NCBI RefSeq assembly: GCF_001625195.1
Contig: NC_054391.1
Location: 4,289,157-4,353,156 of the forward strand
DNA from: Drechmeria coniospora
Lineage: Eukaryota > Ascomycota > Sordariomycetes > Hypocreales > Ophiocordycipitaceae
DNA: 64,000 nucleotides
Direction of reading: 5' to 3'
Of the stretch, positions 1 to 10,900 are shown one piece after another. The position numbers and the translations under genes are program-made. The notes below the pieces were generated by a model. The model did not search any database. It worked only from the letters and a program-made list of their open reading frames with translations, and was not told the DNA's origin. The stretch's first letter is position 1. The number at the start of each line of letters is the position of its first letter.

Positions 1-59
1 AACCCACAATACTTATATTACAGTCCCATCGTTCGCCGAGCTATTTGTTCGAGCAAGCA

Positions 60-970
60 ATTGCAAGTACGGAGCACGCTGAATCGCGTCTACAACTAAT
101 TGGTTGTAAGTACGAGTAAGTACTGTACTCAAGCACCATGCGTACTGTATGCTTGTCCAAGGCTCCCATCTCTGCCGACTCTCTATAGCAGGTAGAATAT
201 AGGTACCTATGGAGCCCGCTTTTCCGGGCTGACGTGCGCTAGCGAGTACCGTTCCTGCGTCATCCGGCATGTCATGCCAGCACACTTACTGTACTTACAT
301 GTACATGTACTTGTACTAGTTGGCTGCCCATGTACTCCGTACTGTAATGTACACCTACTTACAACTTAGTTGTACACGAAAATGCAGTAATAATGCACAC
401 TTACGTGTACACCTAAGTACATATATATACATTCTCTCGTCGCTCGTGAGTCATGCCATTTGATGCACTTCTGGGCACCCGAACTTGGAGAAATTGGGGC
501 ACCTGCACACACACGTATTGATATGCTTGAATGCGCAGTACGAGATGCACGGGATTTGTTGGTGCTTGTCCCATCGTTCATCTGCAGGAATCAGTGCAAG
601 TACGGGGTGTACATGTGCTGTACAAGTAATGGGTGTCCAAGTAAAGTAGCACGAGTACTTGAGACGGTGCTCCGTACTTGTGTGCTGTACAGTAAGTACT
701 TAATGCAAGGACTCCGTATACAGTATCTACTCCGTACGGAGGAAGTACTCCGTAAGTACTGCGCACTCGTGTAATGCAACACTTCGTACTCCGTAGACTG
801 CCCCTGTACCCCATGTAGCCTCCGTATTTAAGTAAAGTGCATCCACCGAAAGTGTACCTAATACCTGCACAGTACTTACTGAATAGACTGGGTCCAGGTG
901 TCTTTTTATGGGTCCACAAGGCCAGCCGTTGTACCTTCTTTTAAATCTTACACAGTGTACTGAGTATTTA
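60..970. repeat. TAC/GTA-rich repeat island (left end)
   Basis: Intergenic DNA dominated by short words built from GTAC, TACTT, AAGTAC and TACTCCGTA or its complement TACGGAGTA, for example around 640-760 and 780-800. Both orientations are interleaved, so it is not a simple tandem array. The same vocabulary returns in islands near 38.4, 51, 54.5 and 62 kb. No believable reading frame is present; the short open frames here are rich in Tyr/Val/Leu/Thr simply because of the TAC/GTA words. Confidence 0.7.
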
Positions 971-1572
971 AGTCTTATACTGTTTAACCAACATTATTGC
1001 ATGCATCTACGAACAAAAGAATTCTTTCATTCAAGACGCCCTATTTGTAAGGCTAGACGCAAGGGTAAAGTTCGGCTAGGCCGGCATGTGGGGCAGACCT
1101 AGGAGAGTGGAGTCTTCCCTAACAACCAATCGGCTACAAAAAGCACAGTATCGAAAAAGCTTGGAAGGAGGGCAAGCTTTTGTCTGAATACAACCTCACA
1201 ATTGAACGAGGCGCAGTTGCTTACCTGACTGTCTCCGAACGGGTCCGTCTTTTACACTATTAGTAAACACACACATCAGCCATGATATTAATTTTCTATT
1301 ATATTTAAATTATAATCACAATATACATGCGCTATACAAGGGCATAAAAATAATGGATTGATTCCAGTAGTAGATGCTTGAAGTGTAATTAATTATGTTC
1401 TTGAGAGCCAAGTACATAGACTTGACCTCTTTTTGCTACCCTAGAGCTGCTTTTCCTGTTTCTGGTATTTTATTTTTTTTGAACAAGTCATGAACATGAC
1501 GACGGCTAGCTCGACCAATGATCATTTGATTCCCAACTGTTACCAGACCGTCGCAAGGCCCGGCTGAGCCGG
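971..1572. other. Intergenic, AT-rich in part, no gene seen
   Basis: A stretch with an AT-rich core (about 1280-1400) and no coding frame I can support. It lies beyond the 3' end of the minus-strand gene that stops at 1573 and may include its 3' untranslated region. Confidence 0.5.
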
Positions 1573-2754
1573 CTAACTTATTGTGCAGCCCGCTGTGTTT
1601 AGCAAGGCAGTTGTGGCCGCACTGAGCGGTTGAGAGCCGAGTGCACCCCATTGTGCTGCCGCGCTATCCCAGTAGTAAAGTCTTCCGGAGTAGTCTGTGC
1701 TTGGTTTGAAAACTGGGTTAGAACGAACACCCGACTTCGCCAAGAGCTCTTCCCATACGCTATCGCTTAACCGGCACGGCGTAGACGCTCGGCTTCCGTC
1801 ACGGTAGTATACGTCGTGTGAGCCGCCCGGTGCACGGGTCTGGCGAGGGATAGCGGTCGTGGTGAGTGTAGCCGTGCCCCCCCGTGCGGGGTCCTTGTCT
1901 GTGTTCCCCCCGGTGGCCGATGGCGCACCTATGCTCGGATCTGGACCATCTGTCGGTGAAGGGGTAGCCGCACTTATGCTCGGACCTGGACCCTCTGTCG
2001 GGGAAGGGTTAGGCGCAACGAGAGGCCTCCAGACGTCGCGAGGCATGTAGCAGTTGTAAATGGTATCCCAAGCGCAGATGGAAGGTCTTGATGAGCCGAC
2101 CGCGGCGCATTTCTGAGCATAAGGTGCGCAGAGCGGAGCAAAGTCCTTGTGGTAAGTGCGGTCCAGCGACACCGACCAGAAGGGTTCGTATGACAAAACG
2201 CATCCCAACGTCTCGTCGAGAACGCAGCCGAACGGGGTTACGCCACCCACTGTCGACGTGCACTGCAATTCGGACCCCTTGCAGATTGGGTCGCCGGAGG
2301 CGTCACCGGATTGGCCATTGGCAGACGACACCGAGTTGGAGGATCCTTCGGAGCCCCCGCGAGTGTGTGAAACGTCCGGATTCGACCCATCGGTCGCAGT
2401 GCTGGCTTCCATTCCGTTGTTAGAAGCCAACTCTCCCTGGACCGAACTGCCAGCTCGAGAATCGATGGCATTGGATGGAGAGCTTGACGCGTTCGCGGAG
2501 TTCCCAACTGCTGGCTTGTGCACATCGGACGTAACCGTCCTTGTCTCTTCCCCAAGGCCTGAAACGACCGTCGAACCCAGACCTGCGTCATCGGGTCCGA
2601 TTCCACCACCGTGGTTCATCAAGACCTCGGGATCCCTATTCTCCTTAGGCTCAACATGCCCAGAGCTGCCGGCGGCGGGCGGCTGTTCCAGCGCTCTGTT
2701 CGAGTCCGGGCCAATCGATGGGAGTGGTTTTCCATAAGCCGGTGAGAAGGCCAT
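1573..2754 (-). CDS. Orphan Ser/Gly/Pro-rich protein with two four-cysteine modules
   Basis: A 393-residue single-exon frame; I do not recognise a family. The first 150 residues are low-complexity Ser/Gly/Asn/Asp-rich. Residues 158-235 carry eight cysteines that form a duplicated module: C158-x6-C165-x11-C177-x7-C185, then C209-x6-C216-x10-C227-x7-C235. Both copies share VG before the third cysteine and an Asp after it. A Pro/Ser linker follows, with a 15-residue unit repeated twice (45 bp spacing in DNA, about 1925-2010), then a C-terminal part with two more cysteines. Paired cysteines suggest a disulfide-bonded extracellular domain, but no signal peptide is visible at this start and an in-frame stop lies shortly upstream (near 2793). 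A first exon with a signal peptide may be missing. The ATG at 2754 is the first in frame. Confidence 0.55.
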   Translation of the reverse strand: MAFSPAYGKPLPSIGPDSNRALEQPPAAGSSGHVEPKENRDPEVLMNHGGGIGPDDAGLGSTVVSGLGEETRTVTSDVHKPAVGNSANASSSPSNAIDSRAGSSVQGELASNNGMEASTATDGSNPDVSHTRGGSEGSSNSVSSANGQSGDASGDPICKGSELQCTSTVGGVTPFGCVLDETLGCVLSYEPFWSVSLDRTYHKDFAPLCAPYAQKCAAVGSSRPSICAWDTIYNCYMPRDVWRPLVAPNPSPTEGPGPSISAATPSPTDGPDPSIGAPSATGGNTDKDPARGGTATLTTTAIPRQTRAPGGSHDVYYRDGSRASTPCRLSDSVWEELLAKSGVRSNPVFKPSTDYSGRLYYWDSAAAQWGALGSQPLSAATTALLNTAGCTIS

Positions 2755-4674
2755 GTTTTCAGGTGTTGCACGTTCGCTTTGTGATGGTGATGAATGAGTT
2801 CAACTGATAACCGAGATGCGCTTTTAGGACTCCTTCGTCAGGAGGTTCGTCATCGTCCTCTTTATAGCTGGCCCTGTTCAGATGTATTGGCAAGTGTTGG
2901 AGCCGACGCTATAATAGCCCGTCCATGTCATGTTTTAGACGTTTCATTTTCGATGCGTCGAATAGAAGGAATGGATCATTAGCATTCTTCGGGGCGTTGA
3001 GGCCGTCCTTGGGATCCTTTGGCTGTCCCTAGTGGCGACGTCTGGTGAAACCGTCGGCTTGTCCGTAGCGCCTCTCTCGTTTCGAGTCGTTTGTTTGACT
3101 TCCTATTCCTGCTCCATTTTCCTTTCTATTCCCCTTTGTAGTTTAGCGCTTCCTGTCGCCAATTCCGGTGGCGGTGTGTGGAAGGTGGGATGGAACTTTA
3201 CGGGATTGAGTAGCGAACGTTCCATATGGAGTGACTTGGCGTTATAACCCATTTCCTGTGTTGATCAGCATAACGCCTTCGTTTCAAGACGTTGAAAAAA
3301 GCCGGCATGCACGACCAAGCGAAGCGTGGACTACCCTATCCGAGCTATCGATAAGATCAAGGTGAGCGAGTGAACGTCAGGAGACACAGCCCATACGGGG
3401 GGAACGAATGAACGAATCGGAGGGAGCGAGGATTTAGTTTGCTGGTGGCGCAAGAGCAGCGAGAAGAACGTAACGCAGTAACCGTGACGACCGATCGTCG
3501 CCATCGAGTGCTTCCTCCAGACCCTTCCGACAGTGCCACCATGGACCACAGGACAGGGTAATGGCCCAAAAGAAACATCTGGCCTTGCTACAGATTCGTC
3601 AAGAAAGGGAATGCCCAAGATACCATCCCTAGAAACGCACTATCGTCTACCATGCCGTCTGAGCAGATACGAAACCATGGAGCCATTTCAGAGAGCCACC
3701 CAGCAGCTTCGTCACAAGCTCCCCCGCCATAAGAAAGCAAGAGAACATGTTGCAATGCAAGGAGTTACGACGTGCAATTCGGTCACTTGTAAGAAGCAGA
3801 GGAGGGGGACTTCAAAGGCGGATGGCTGGGTTTGTAAGGGAAACGACCTTTCTGAGGTGGATATGCAGGTCTGTAGATTCTAGACCTGAGTGCCTATCGC
3901 TCTGAAGGATTCGTTGTGCTTGGTCTGGCGCAGGTACGAGCACAACTCCCATGTCACAAGGTGATGCTGGAACATACATACACAATCACCAGGGCAGAAA
4001 ATCGGGACCCGCGAAGCCAAGACGACAAAAGCGCATGCCGACGTCTGTCACGGCCGGCCGACAGTTCCAAAGCCCAAAAATCCACCACCCGCATGCACAT
4101 TCGTCCGCCGCTCTCTTGCCGAGCTGGCAGCATTGCCATGCAAGCACCAGCTTTCTTGCCAGCTGCTGGAAGGAGGAGGGCAAGCGCTTCATGTCCATAG
4201 GCTCGGCGAGGAGACCGAACACTCCTCCAACGGCAGTCAAGCGCTCTCGATGCCCTTCACCGGACCGTGGGCTCAACCCATCATACAATCCGCATTGTCC
4301 GTTCGACTGCTCCCCCTTGCCGATAGCACCTCCTTCCGGGCATTGTCGGGAATCTACCCCTCACCGACTTGGCGTCTGCCTTTTCCGCCCATGCAGATTC
4401 CCAGCTGCACGCCTTCCTTGGCGCAGCTGTGGCAAAATTCTAGCATGGATCGTACCGACACGACAAAATACCTACCTATCGTAGCTCCCGCTCTGGCGCT
4501 GTCCGCACTGGTTCCCATACTCTGCTCTCACGGCCGCCTTCACTGCTAGCTGCAACGAGAGACAGTCATCGTGGCCTGCCGGATCAACCTCCGCTGCTCA
4601 TCGACCCCCCAGGCCATCCATCTCCTTTCGCCTCCTCCTTCCTCCTCCCTACCGGACGGACGACCTTCACAGCC
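2755..4674. other. Intergenic, no supported gene
   Basis: About 1.9 kb between the cysteine-module protein and the MACPF-like exon. Several open frames exist on both strands, but none has recognisable domains, consistent codon use or splice partners. The last 120 bases before 4675 are pyrimidine-rich with CTCC runs, as in many filamentous-fungal core promoters, and end in a good start context (cacagcc before ATG). I read that part as the promoter and leader of the exon at 4675. Confidence 0.5.
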
Positions 4675-4932
4675 ATGGCCGACGCCGAAATCGTTGTTCA
4701 AGCCTTGGGCCGCCTGAGCTTCTTCGGCCAAATCCATGATGCCACCACCGGCAATCTCGGTCACGCCTCGCTCTTCGACAAGGCCAAGGTCGCCGCTGTC
4801 ACCGCCTCGACGCCGAGGCCGAGGACCGAGGCCGAGGTCAAGATGGTCAGGTCAGCCAAAGGGAGGACCCACCTGCTCAACGTCTCAGCCTCTCTCTCCG
4901 CCTCCATCAACTTTCTCGATACCGACGAGAAG
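4675..4932 (+). pseudogene. Orphan first exon, stonustoxin-like MACPF family N-terminus
   Basis: Encodes 86 residues from a well-placed ATG behind a pyrimidine-rich promoter, ending in frame at a GTAAGG donor at 4933. The opening (an ALGR segment, then a Gly-Gln-x-x-Asp-Ala-x-Thr-like motif, then a Leu/Ser-rich segment leading to a ...SASLSASI... strand) resembles the N-terminal start of the stonustoxin/verrucotoxin-like MACPF branch, which also occurs in fungi. That assignment rests on motif pattern alone. Full-length members are many hundreds of residues long. Here a MITE begins 18 bases after the donor, followed by AT-rich transposon debris with no continuation that I can see, so the gene appears to be a remnant. 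Alternatives are an unrelated short gene or a first exon whose partner is too diverged to spot. Confidence 0.4.
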
Positions 4933-4950
4933 GTAAGGATAGGCGTAGGC

Positions 4951-5139
4951 CTTGTAAGCGAATGTGAGGTGCAGTACCCGCATTAGGTGCGGATACTGAC
5001 GGATCTTTTGACAGTTTTGGCCATTTGGCATAACGGTTAACTGGTCTATTGTCCATATGGGCACACCTCCCCATATGTATTACAAGATCCGCCAGTATCC
5101 GCAATTAGTACGGGCACTGCACCTCACATTCACTTATAA
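4951..5139. mobile_element. Short palindromic MITE, possible hAT type
   Basis: About 190 bp. The left 59 bases and the reverse complement of the right 59 bases match with only about eight differences; both contain AATGTGAGGTGCAGT near the edge and GCGGATACTG inside. The centre (5010-5080) is non-coding. The outermost bases cttgtaag (4951-4958) and cttataag (5132-5139) could be an 8-bp target-site duplication differing at one position, with the T and A at positions 2 and 7 typical of hAT insertions. CTTATAAG is nearly self-complementary, so this boundary is ambiguous. There is no transposase, so the element is non-autonomous. It sits in what would be the first intron of the MACPF-like remnant. 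Confidence 0.75.
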
Positions 5140-6080
5140 GGGTTCGGAAATAGAATCTCTGGAAAAGAAACGCACCTAGTGTTTCGGACTGACCCCAGTG
5201 GGGCACAAGCAGTGGCCATGCTACTAGAGGTTGCGCGCCATGCGGCGCCCCCTGGTTGTGTCTAGCAAAACGGCACGGATTGACAAAGCTGACACTTTGT
5301 CAATTAGCCACGCTTATAAGAGCCGTTGCCACTCTTCGTATCCATTGTACTTGGGGCAAAGCCCAAGACCATAACACCTAGAAGGTTATAGAGCGAATAA
5401 TTAGAGGCAAAAACAAAGCCGCTACTATTGAAATGGGTATTCACCTATAAATTGAACTAAGACAGCGAGCTCGATAAATATAAAGCTCGAATCTACATAC
5501 GCAGAGACCTATAGGAAACCTCAACAATCGAATATACATATACAGCAATGCTCGTAGTGTAAGGCGCGCTATAGGCGTACACAGCCGGTCTTCTGACAAC
5601 ACTCCTTTCTTACTTGTCTCTACGCAAAATTCAAGACCCATTAAGCTATTAAACAGTACATATGATAATTAATACTGCTACAAACTCAAGGAACGCTACT
5701 CGAATTACAATAACCCCTTTGCAAAACAATATATCTATTAACAACCTTCCAAAACCACCAAGGACATAGAAAGAGCTATTAAAACACCTGCTTAAAGCTT
5801 AATTCCAAGATGATAATGGATATGCCACCAGCCACAGTGGACTACTAAGTCTAAATCATACGAATCGGTTGGCGAGTCTGTTTACGAGTCCACTTGGAAT
5901 AAGGACACAGTCTCTATATATGTGAACTAGAATAATAGGATATACCCTACCTGACCCAAAAAAGATGGGAGGTAGAGGTAATCAATTCAATCAATTAATT
6001 ATTCAATCCATACATTCGTATCTCCAATCCGTCCGACAGTGACAGAAATTATTGTATTTTATCTCCCAAACTTCTGACAA
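5140..6080. mobile_element. AT-rich degenerate transposon relic
   Basis: Base composition shifts sharply from GC-rich neighbours to AT-rich, with many TAA and TATA words and no long frame, as expected for repeat-induced-mutation damage. About 5150-5370 looks like a degraded LTR: it has a TATAAG box near 5315 and ends around ataaca. It is followed by ggttatagagcg near 5386, which resembles the initiator-tRNA primer-binding site of Copia-type elements. No gag, protease, integrase or reverse-transcriptase motif survives, so family assignment is speculative. Confidence 0.35.
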
Positions 6081-6883
6081 CTACCCGGACTTTAACCCCG
6101 TTACAGGCCCGATGGCGCGTCGGCGCGACAGTACAAGTGCGGTGTAATTACTCCGGACTCGTCATGGCATTCACAACGGCATGTACTTACTGCGCAGGAT
6201 AACTGGGGAAAGAGTATCAGCATTATGTTGTAGGGCTCACTCTCAAGGCTATCCGTACTTGGTAAGTTATACAACTATTTGGAATACCATGTTCTCGATC
6301 CCTTCCGTCGGGACCAACCACGCTGTTTCGCATCAATGAGGAGAAAGGCGGAGGAATCTCTCACCTCGGCGTAGCAGCACAGCAGACAGTATTCCGCGAT
6401 CCCCAAAAAAAAGCCGCATTCTCTCAAAGCCAGTAAACCGAACAGCTGATAATAACAGCATGTGCCTCATGTGCCATTTTTGCCAATGAAGTGAATTGCA
6501 AAGCATGCATGTTGCGGCACTTCGATCCCACACCACATCTCACAGTACTGCAAATCCCCACTAAGTACTGGTGTTATTAAGGCTCCTTACCTACAATGGC
6601 GTACTTAAATATACAAGGATGTGGTACAGTCACTTGACAAAAGTGACGATTCAGTCTTGGTAGCGCTACTCCTACAAATTGAATCGACATTTTTGCCACC
6701 CCCCTGTTTTACAAGAACCTACAGTGATGGAAACTCCCCCGCCATCGCCTCGGAAACGGCCTCGGCACCACTTTCCTCCGACCTTCCCCGAAACTTTGCC
6801 CCAAGCTCCCAACGCCTCGCGACACCTCCGGCATCGACCACGGCCATCGTCAAAGTCCAAGGGAGACTTCGCGAATTGCCACC
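6081..6883. other. Intergenic region upstream of bL33m
   Basis: GC content recovers after the transposon relic. No coding frame supported; the last 150 bases are C/T-rich and likely form the promoter and leader of the gene at 6884. Confidence 0.5.
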
Positions 6884-7196
6884 ATGGCGAAAAAAGGTGA
6901 TGACTTCTTCTCCAACCCGTTTCCCTTCTCTTGCCAGTGTGCCGCTTGGACTGACGTGGAAGCGCCCATTGTAGCCAAGGCTCGTTTGATGAACGTCCGT
7001 CTCATATCCATGGCCATGACCGGCTTCTTCTACACTTTCAAGCGCCCACGAACTTCGCCGATGATGGGAATGCTCAAGTACGATCCGATTGGTACGGTGA
7101 ACTCCTGGCCGCAGATTTCCATGCCGAGCTTGACTGACTTCCGCTCCAGTCCGCAAAAAGGTCCTGTTCCTCGAGACGAAAAAGAGATCCAAGTGA
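6884..7196 (+). CDS. mrpl39: Mitochondrial ribosomal protein bL33m
   Basis: Exons 6884-6896, 6975-7091 and 7150-7196 give a 58-residue protein, the normal size for bL33. Exon 1 is only 13 bases (MAKK plus one base). Exon 2 gives [17 protein letters not shown], then a Tyr/Phe-rich turn and the LKYDP motif. Exon 3 supplies the [10 protein letters not shown] signature and the stop. Introns begin GTGATG and GTACGG and end TGTAG and TCCAG. The product is a component of the large subunit of the mitochondrial ribosome (yeast Mrpl39). A 390-base frame starting at the same ATG reads through both introns and gives a wrong C-terminus. The identification rests on co-linear match to the family over all three exons. 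Confidence 0.9.
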
Positions 7197-7701
7197 GCCG
7201 ACGGGTAATCGGACGAAAGCACACAAACTCCGAATCGCTCGAATCGCAAGTGCCACAGGCCTACTATTCATGAAAAGTCGCGCGCGCGCTGTAGCATCAT
7301 AATCATCTTTCTTTTTGGCGTTGGGGGGACTGGATTGCGCACTGCGCCACGACAACGGGTATTCGCCTGTACGATATATTACTCGGCGCAGATCTAGCAT
7401 CAGAATAGTCCTGCATCAAAGCATCTTGAAGCGAATTCGAGCGGATCGTTAAGGCTCATTCACATCTCTCCCGATAGCTACGCGACTGCAGTTTGCCTTC
7501 GCCCTCCAGCCCCTGTCGATGGCGGGCAAGATACACCTTTCCTTTAGTGTCCATAGCGCCCATCTACGACTTCTTCGCACAATAAATTGCCGTGGCATGC
7601 CTTTGGTAGCCTGCGCATGTTTCATCTCCGTGGCCGTCACCCCCCAAAAACCCGCAGGGCAGCATAGGCCATGCATGCCGGGAGATTCAGCGCCGTGGGC
7701 A

Positions 7702-7948
7702 TCGAGCAACGAGGATTGCCCCTGTTTATCCCGCTCCGGAAACGTATCGAACGCTGCAGGCAAGGACGGATCACCAGAGACAAGCCCAACGTCCATTTCT
7801 TCAACCGTCTTCGCGTCGAATGGCACCGAGAAACGAAGATTGCCCCTGTTTGTCCCGCTCCGGAAACATATTGAACGCTGCAGGCACGGACGGATCACCA
7901 GAAACAAGCTCAGCGTCCATTCCCTCAACCGTCATTCCCGCCGAATGT
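7702..7948. repeat. Imperfect 124-bp direct duplication
   Basis: Two adjacent copies offset by 124 bases: gcccctgttt occurs at 7718 and again at 7842, and similarity covers essentially the whole unit with roughly 15-20 differences. The right copy includes the last few codons and stop of the coiled-coil gene (stop at 7925). The left copy therefore looks like a duplication of that gene's 3' end and 3' untranslated region. 124 is not a multiple of three, so it does not extend a protein in one frame. Confidence 0.8.
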
Positions 7949-10900
7949 CTGTCTTGCCGACTCTTTTTGTGGGCTTCTGGGCCCCTGAGAGGACGGCGAC
8001 GTGTGAATTGTCCGCCGATCCGTTTCTGCTCGACGTTGTTCCTTTTCGTGACTAGTTTGTACCCAGCGTTGCTCAGTCCATAAATACTGAGCGGTTGAGT
8101 GAAGCAGTCCGTTAACCTGAGCAATGTTGTTCAAGGTCGAGAGGCATTGTTGCACCTCTGGGACTCGCTGTTGAATGTTTTTGAGCTGGCCTCTCAACGA
8201 CTGGACGGCGTTGACATCGTGCTGCCACCTGTCGCGCAATGTCTTGGTGCCTTGGGCCTGCACTTCAAGGATGCGGATCTTTTTCTGAAGCTGATCAATA
8301 ATCGCTTGCTGCTCTGCTGTGGAGGAGCTCGAGACAGAAGTGTCGCCAACAGCCATGCGGCAGCTAGCTTCCAAGTAATCCGCAATCGCCTTGATCTGAC
8401 CCGCCAGCGCAGCGGTAGATGATTGGTTTTGGCGGATGCCATTCTCAGATCCTTCCTTTGCGACCCGCAACCCTTCCTCAAGCGTATCGCGGAACTCGGC
8501 AATAGCATCGCAAAATTTTTCCTGCATAGTGGCGGTGCAATTCGACGCATTGTCGACAAGCGTACCCAGTTTATCGGCGTATCCATCTTTTACCAGCACA
8601 AGGTCCTGTTCCACCGTCTTGATTCTCTCGTTGTGCTCCAGCAACGAATGATTCAAGTCTGTCTGGTGCACTTGTAGGTTCTTTTGCCGTCGGGATTGTG
8701 CCTGGGACCAAGACTCGAGAAACTCCATCACTTGCTTGTGAGATGCTCGAGTAGATTGCGCATGGCACTCGAAGTCAGCCAAAAACCTCTCAACTTTGAT
8801 TCTTTCCTCAACTTGAGTTTCCACGAACAAGTTTCCTAGAGCAACGATGTCTGTTTTGATTTCAGTAAGCTCTCTAGCGCACTCGTTGGCCAGTTGCACA
8901 ATCACTTGATGTGTACATTGTTGATGATGCTTCAAGTGCTCGATTTTATCAACGATTCTGAAGACAATCAGACTATCGTAGTGCCAGGGACGCGCTACCT
9001 ACTTACCCCGCTTCAACGTTTGGCATGATGCGATCAGTGAGAATCCCTGGAGCGAGTTGCTGGCATGAAGTCTGCAGGTGCTCCATCACAGTATCGAGCC
9101 TGCTAACAATTACTGTTTGGTTCCGAAACTAGTTGGCAGACGCATACCTGAAGTGAATCTGGCTCATCACCTTATCGCTGTCATGGGACCTCTCCGTGCA
9201 AGTTTGTAACAAACAATCCAATTTAGAAGCCATGTCTTTGACTGCTATTTGGGTGCAGTGTTGCAATTCCAGCTGGCGACGCATGCTCGCAGTTATGTCG
9301 TTCCGGTAGCCTTGGCGGTCGGCCAGATCTTGAACTTTGCATTGAAGCTGCACGATGGTCCTATCTTCTAAAGAATGACATTAGATCCCGGAGCATAGGG
9401 AAAAGGCCAAGCCATGGCGTACTCTGTTGTGTTTCCATCTTCACTTGATCATGCAAGTCCTGCACGCACTGTTTCATCTCTTCCCTTTTCCTGATACTCA
9501 TCTCAAGGGCTTTGTCGACTTCAGCTGTGCAGGATATGTGCTTCTTGTTCTCATTTCGGAGTTCTTCCATTGCTTTTTCATAAAAAACCTTTGAGTGCCT
9601 GAATAGATTCTGTTGTTCCTCGATTGCATGATTTATTTTCTCCTTGTACCGCTTTGCCTTGTCCTGAAGCGCGCTTGCCTGGTCTTGTGTCGTAGCCAGC
9701 TGATGACGAAGACTGTCAATCTCCCTCAATAGCTGATGCTTGTCATTCGCTGCTCGAACTCGATCCGCTTCGAGGTTTCGGGAATAGTGCACAAGTTCAC
9801 CCATGTCCTTATTTTTCTCAGTGAGCTGGGAGCGAGCCTCAATCAAACTCTTTCTCTGTTGACGGAGGTTTTGTTTCAAGCCATCGATTTTTTGAGATGC
9901 ATTGCTTCTCTCTTCTTCGAACGTTTTTAAACACTCATTCCAGCTCTGGGCGACTTGGTGCATAGCCTTCGTCTTCCGATCGGTGGCCACTCTTGGGCGA
10001 TGCTTGCGGATCGTGCTTCGCTTTCTTGAGATATTGCTAGATGGGGACGACTGGGATCGTCGACGATCAACACTATTCTGGCCATAACGCCGGAAACGCG
10101 CTTCAGACTGGTCAAAACCCCAATGGTGATCCCTATTGGGTGTTTCAGGGATGGGCGGATCACCACGGAGGCTGGGCGAGGTCGGTTGATGAACAAGGTC
10201 AGCTCTTGAACCAAGTTTTCCGGATTCCGAGAAGAATTTTGAGACAATATCTTGTGTTCTTGGACGTATTTCGCCATTACGCATACATGAATCGCTCGGT
10301 CTAGGCCTCGTATGCTCTCGATACGTGGGCTTCGTGCCTGCATTTCTGGTGGTGTCAGCAGAACTCGAGAGGTCTTTTGTGAGACTGCTGGCATTGCTTA
10401 TATAGGCACGAGGCGGATCATATTGGGCATTTTGAGTTATCCCTCTCTGGTGCTTGCTCAATCCTTTTTGCGTTGATGTGCCAGCCGCTTCTGATTCGGC
10501 AAGCCGCGAGAGGATACTGGGACTCTTTTGGTGTTTGACACGATTGGGAGTAACGAAAAAGCCAACCACTTTATGTATGTCAACAAGCCTCTTTGAGTCT
10601 TGGCTCCCAGTTGCCTCTGTTGCAACCTTTTTGGATGGGATCCCTTTAGTCAACTTTATATCGCCTTCTGTTTCATTTTGAACCTGCCTTTTGCCAAGGC
10701 ATGATTCAGCTCTCATGCCGGTTTTCATATTCTCTGGCATCAGTGAAGGCATATCAGTAAGGAATTTCCTGCGTGCCCGTGACGACTCTCTAGGGGGCTG
10801 ACGCAAAACAGGGTTGATGTCTGATCGATGAGAATTCTCATAGGGCTCAACGAAGGATGGGTCACCATCCTGTCTAAGAGAAGACCTTGGCTGCTGGCAA

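Noticed and set aside
6719..7249. 176-residue minus-strand frame
   Set aside because: Covers the bL33m gene in antisense, including its introns; bL33m has family support.
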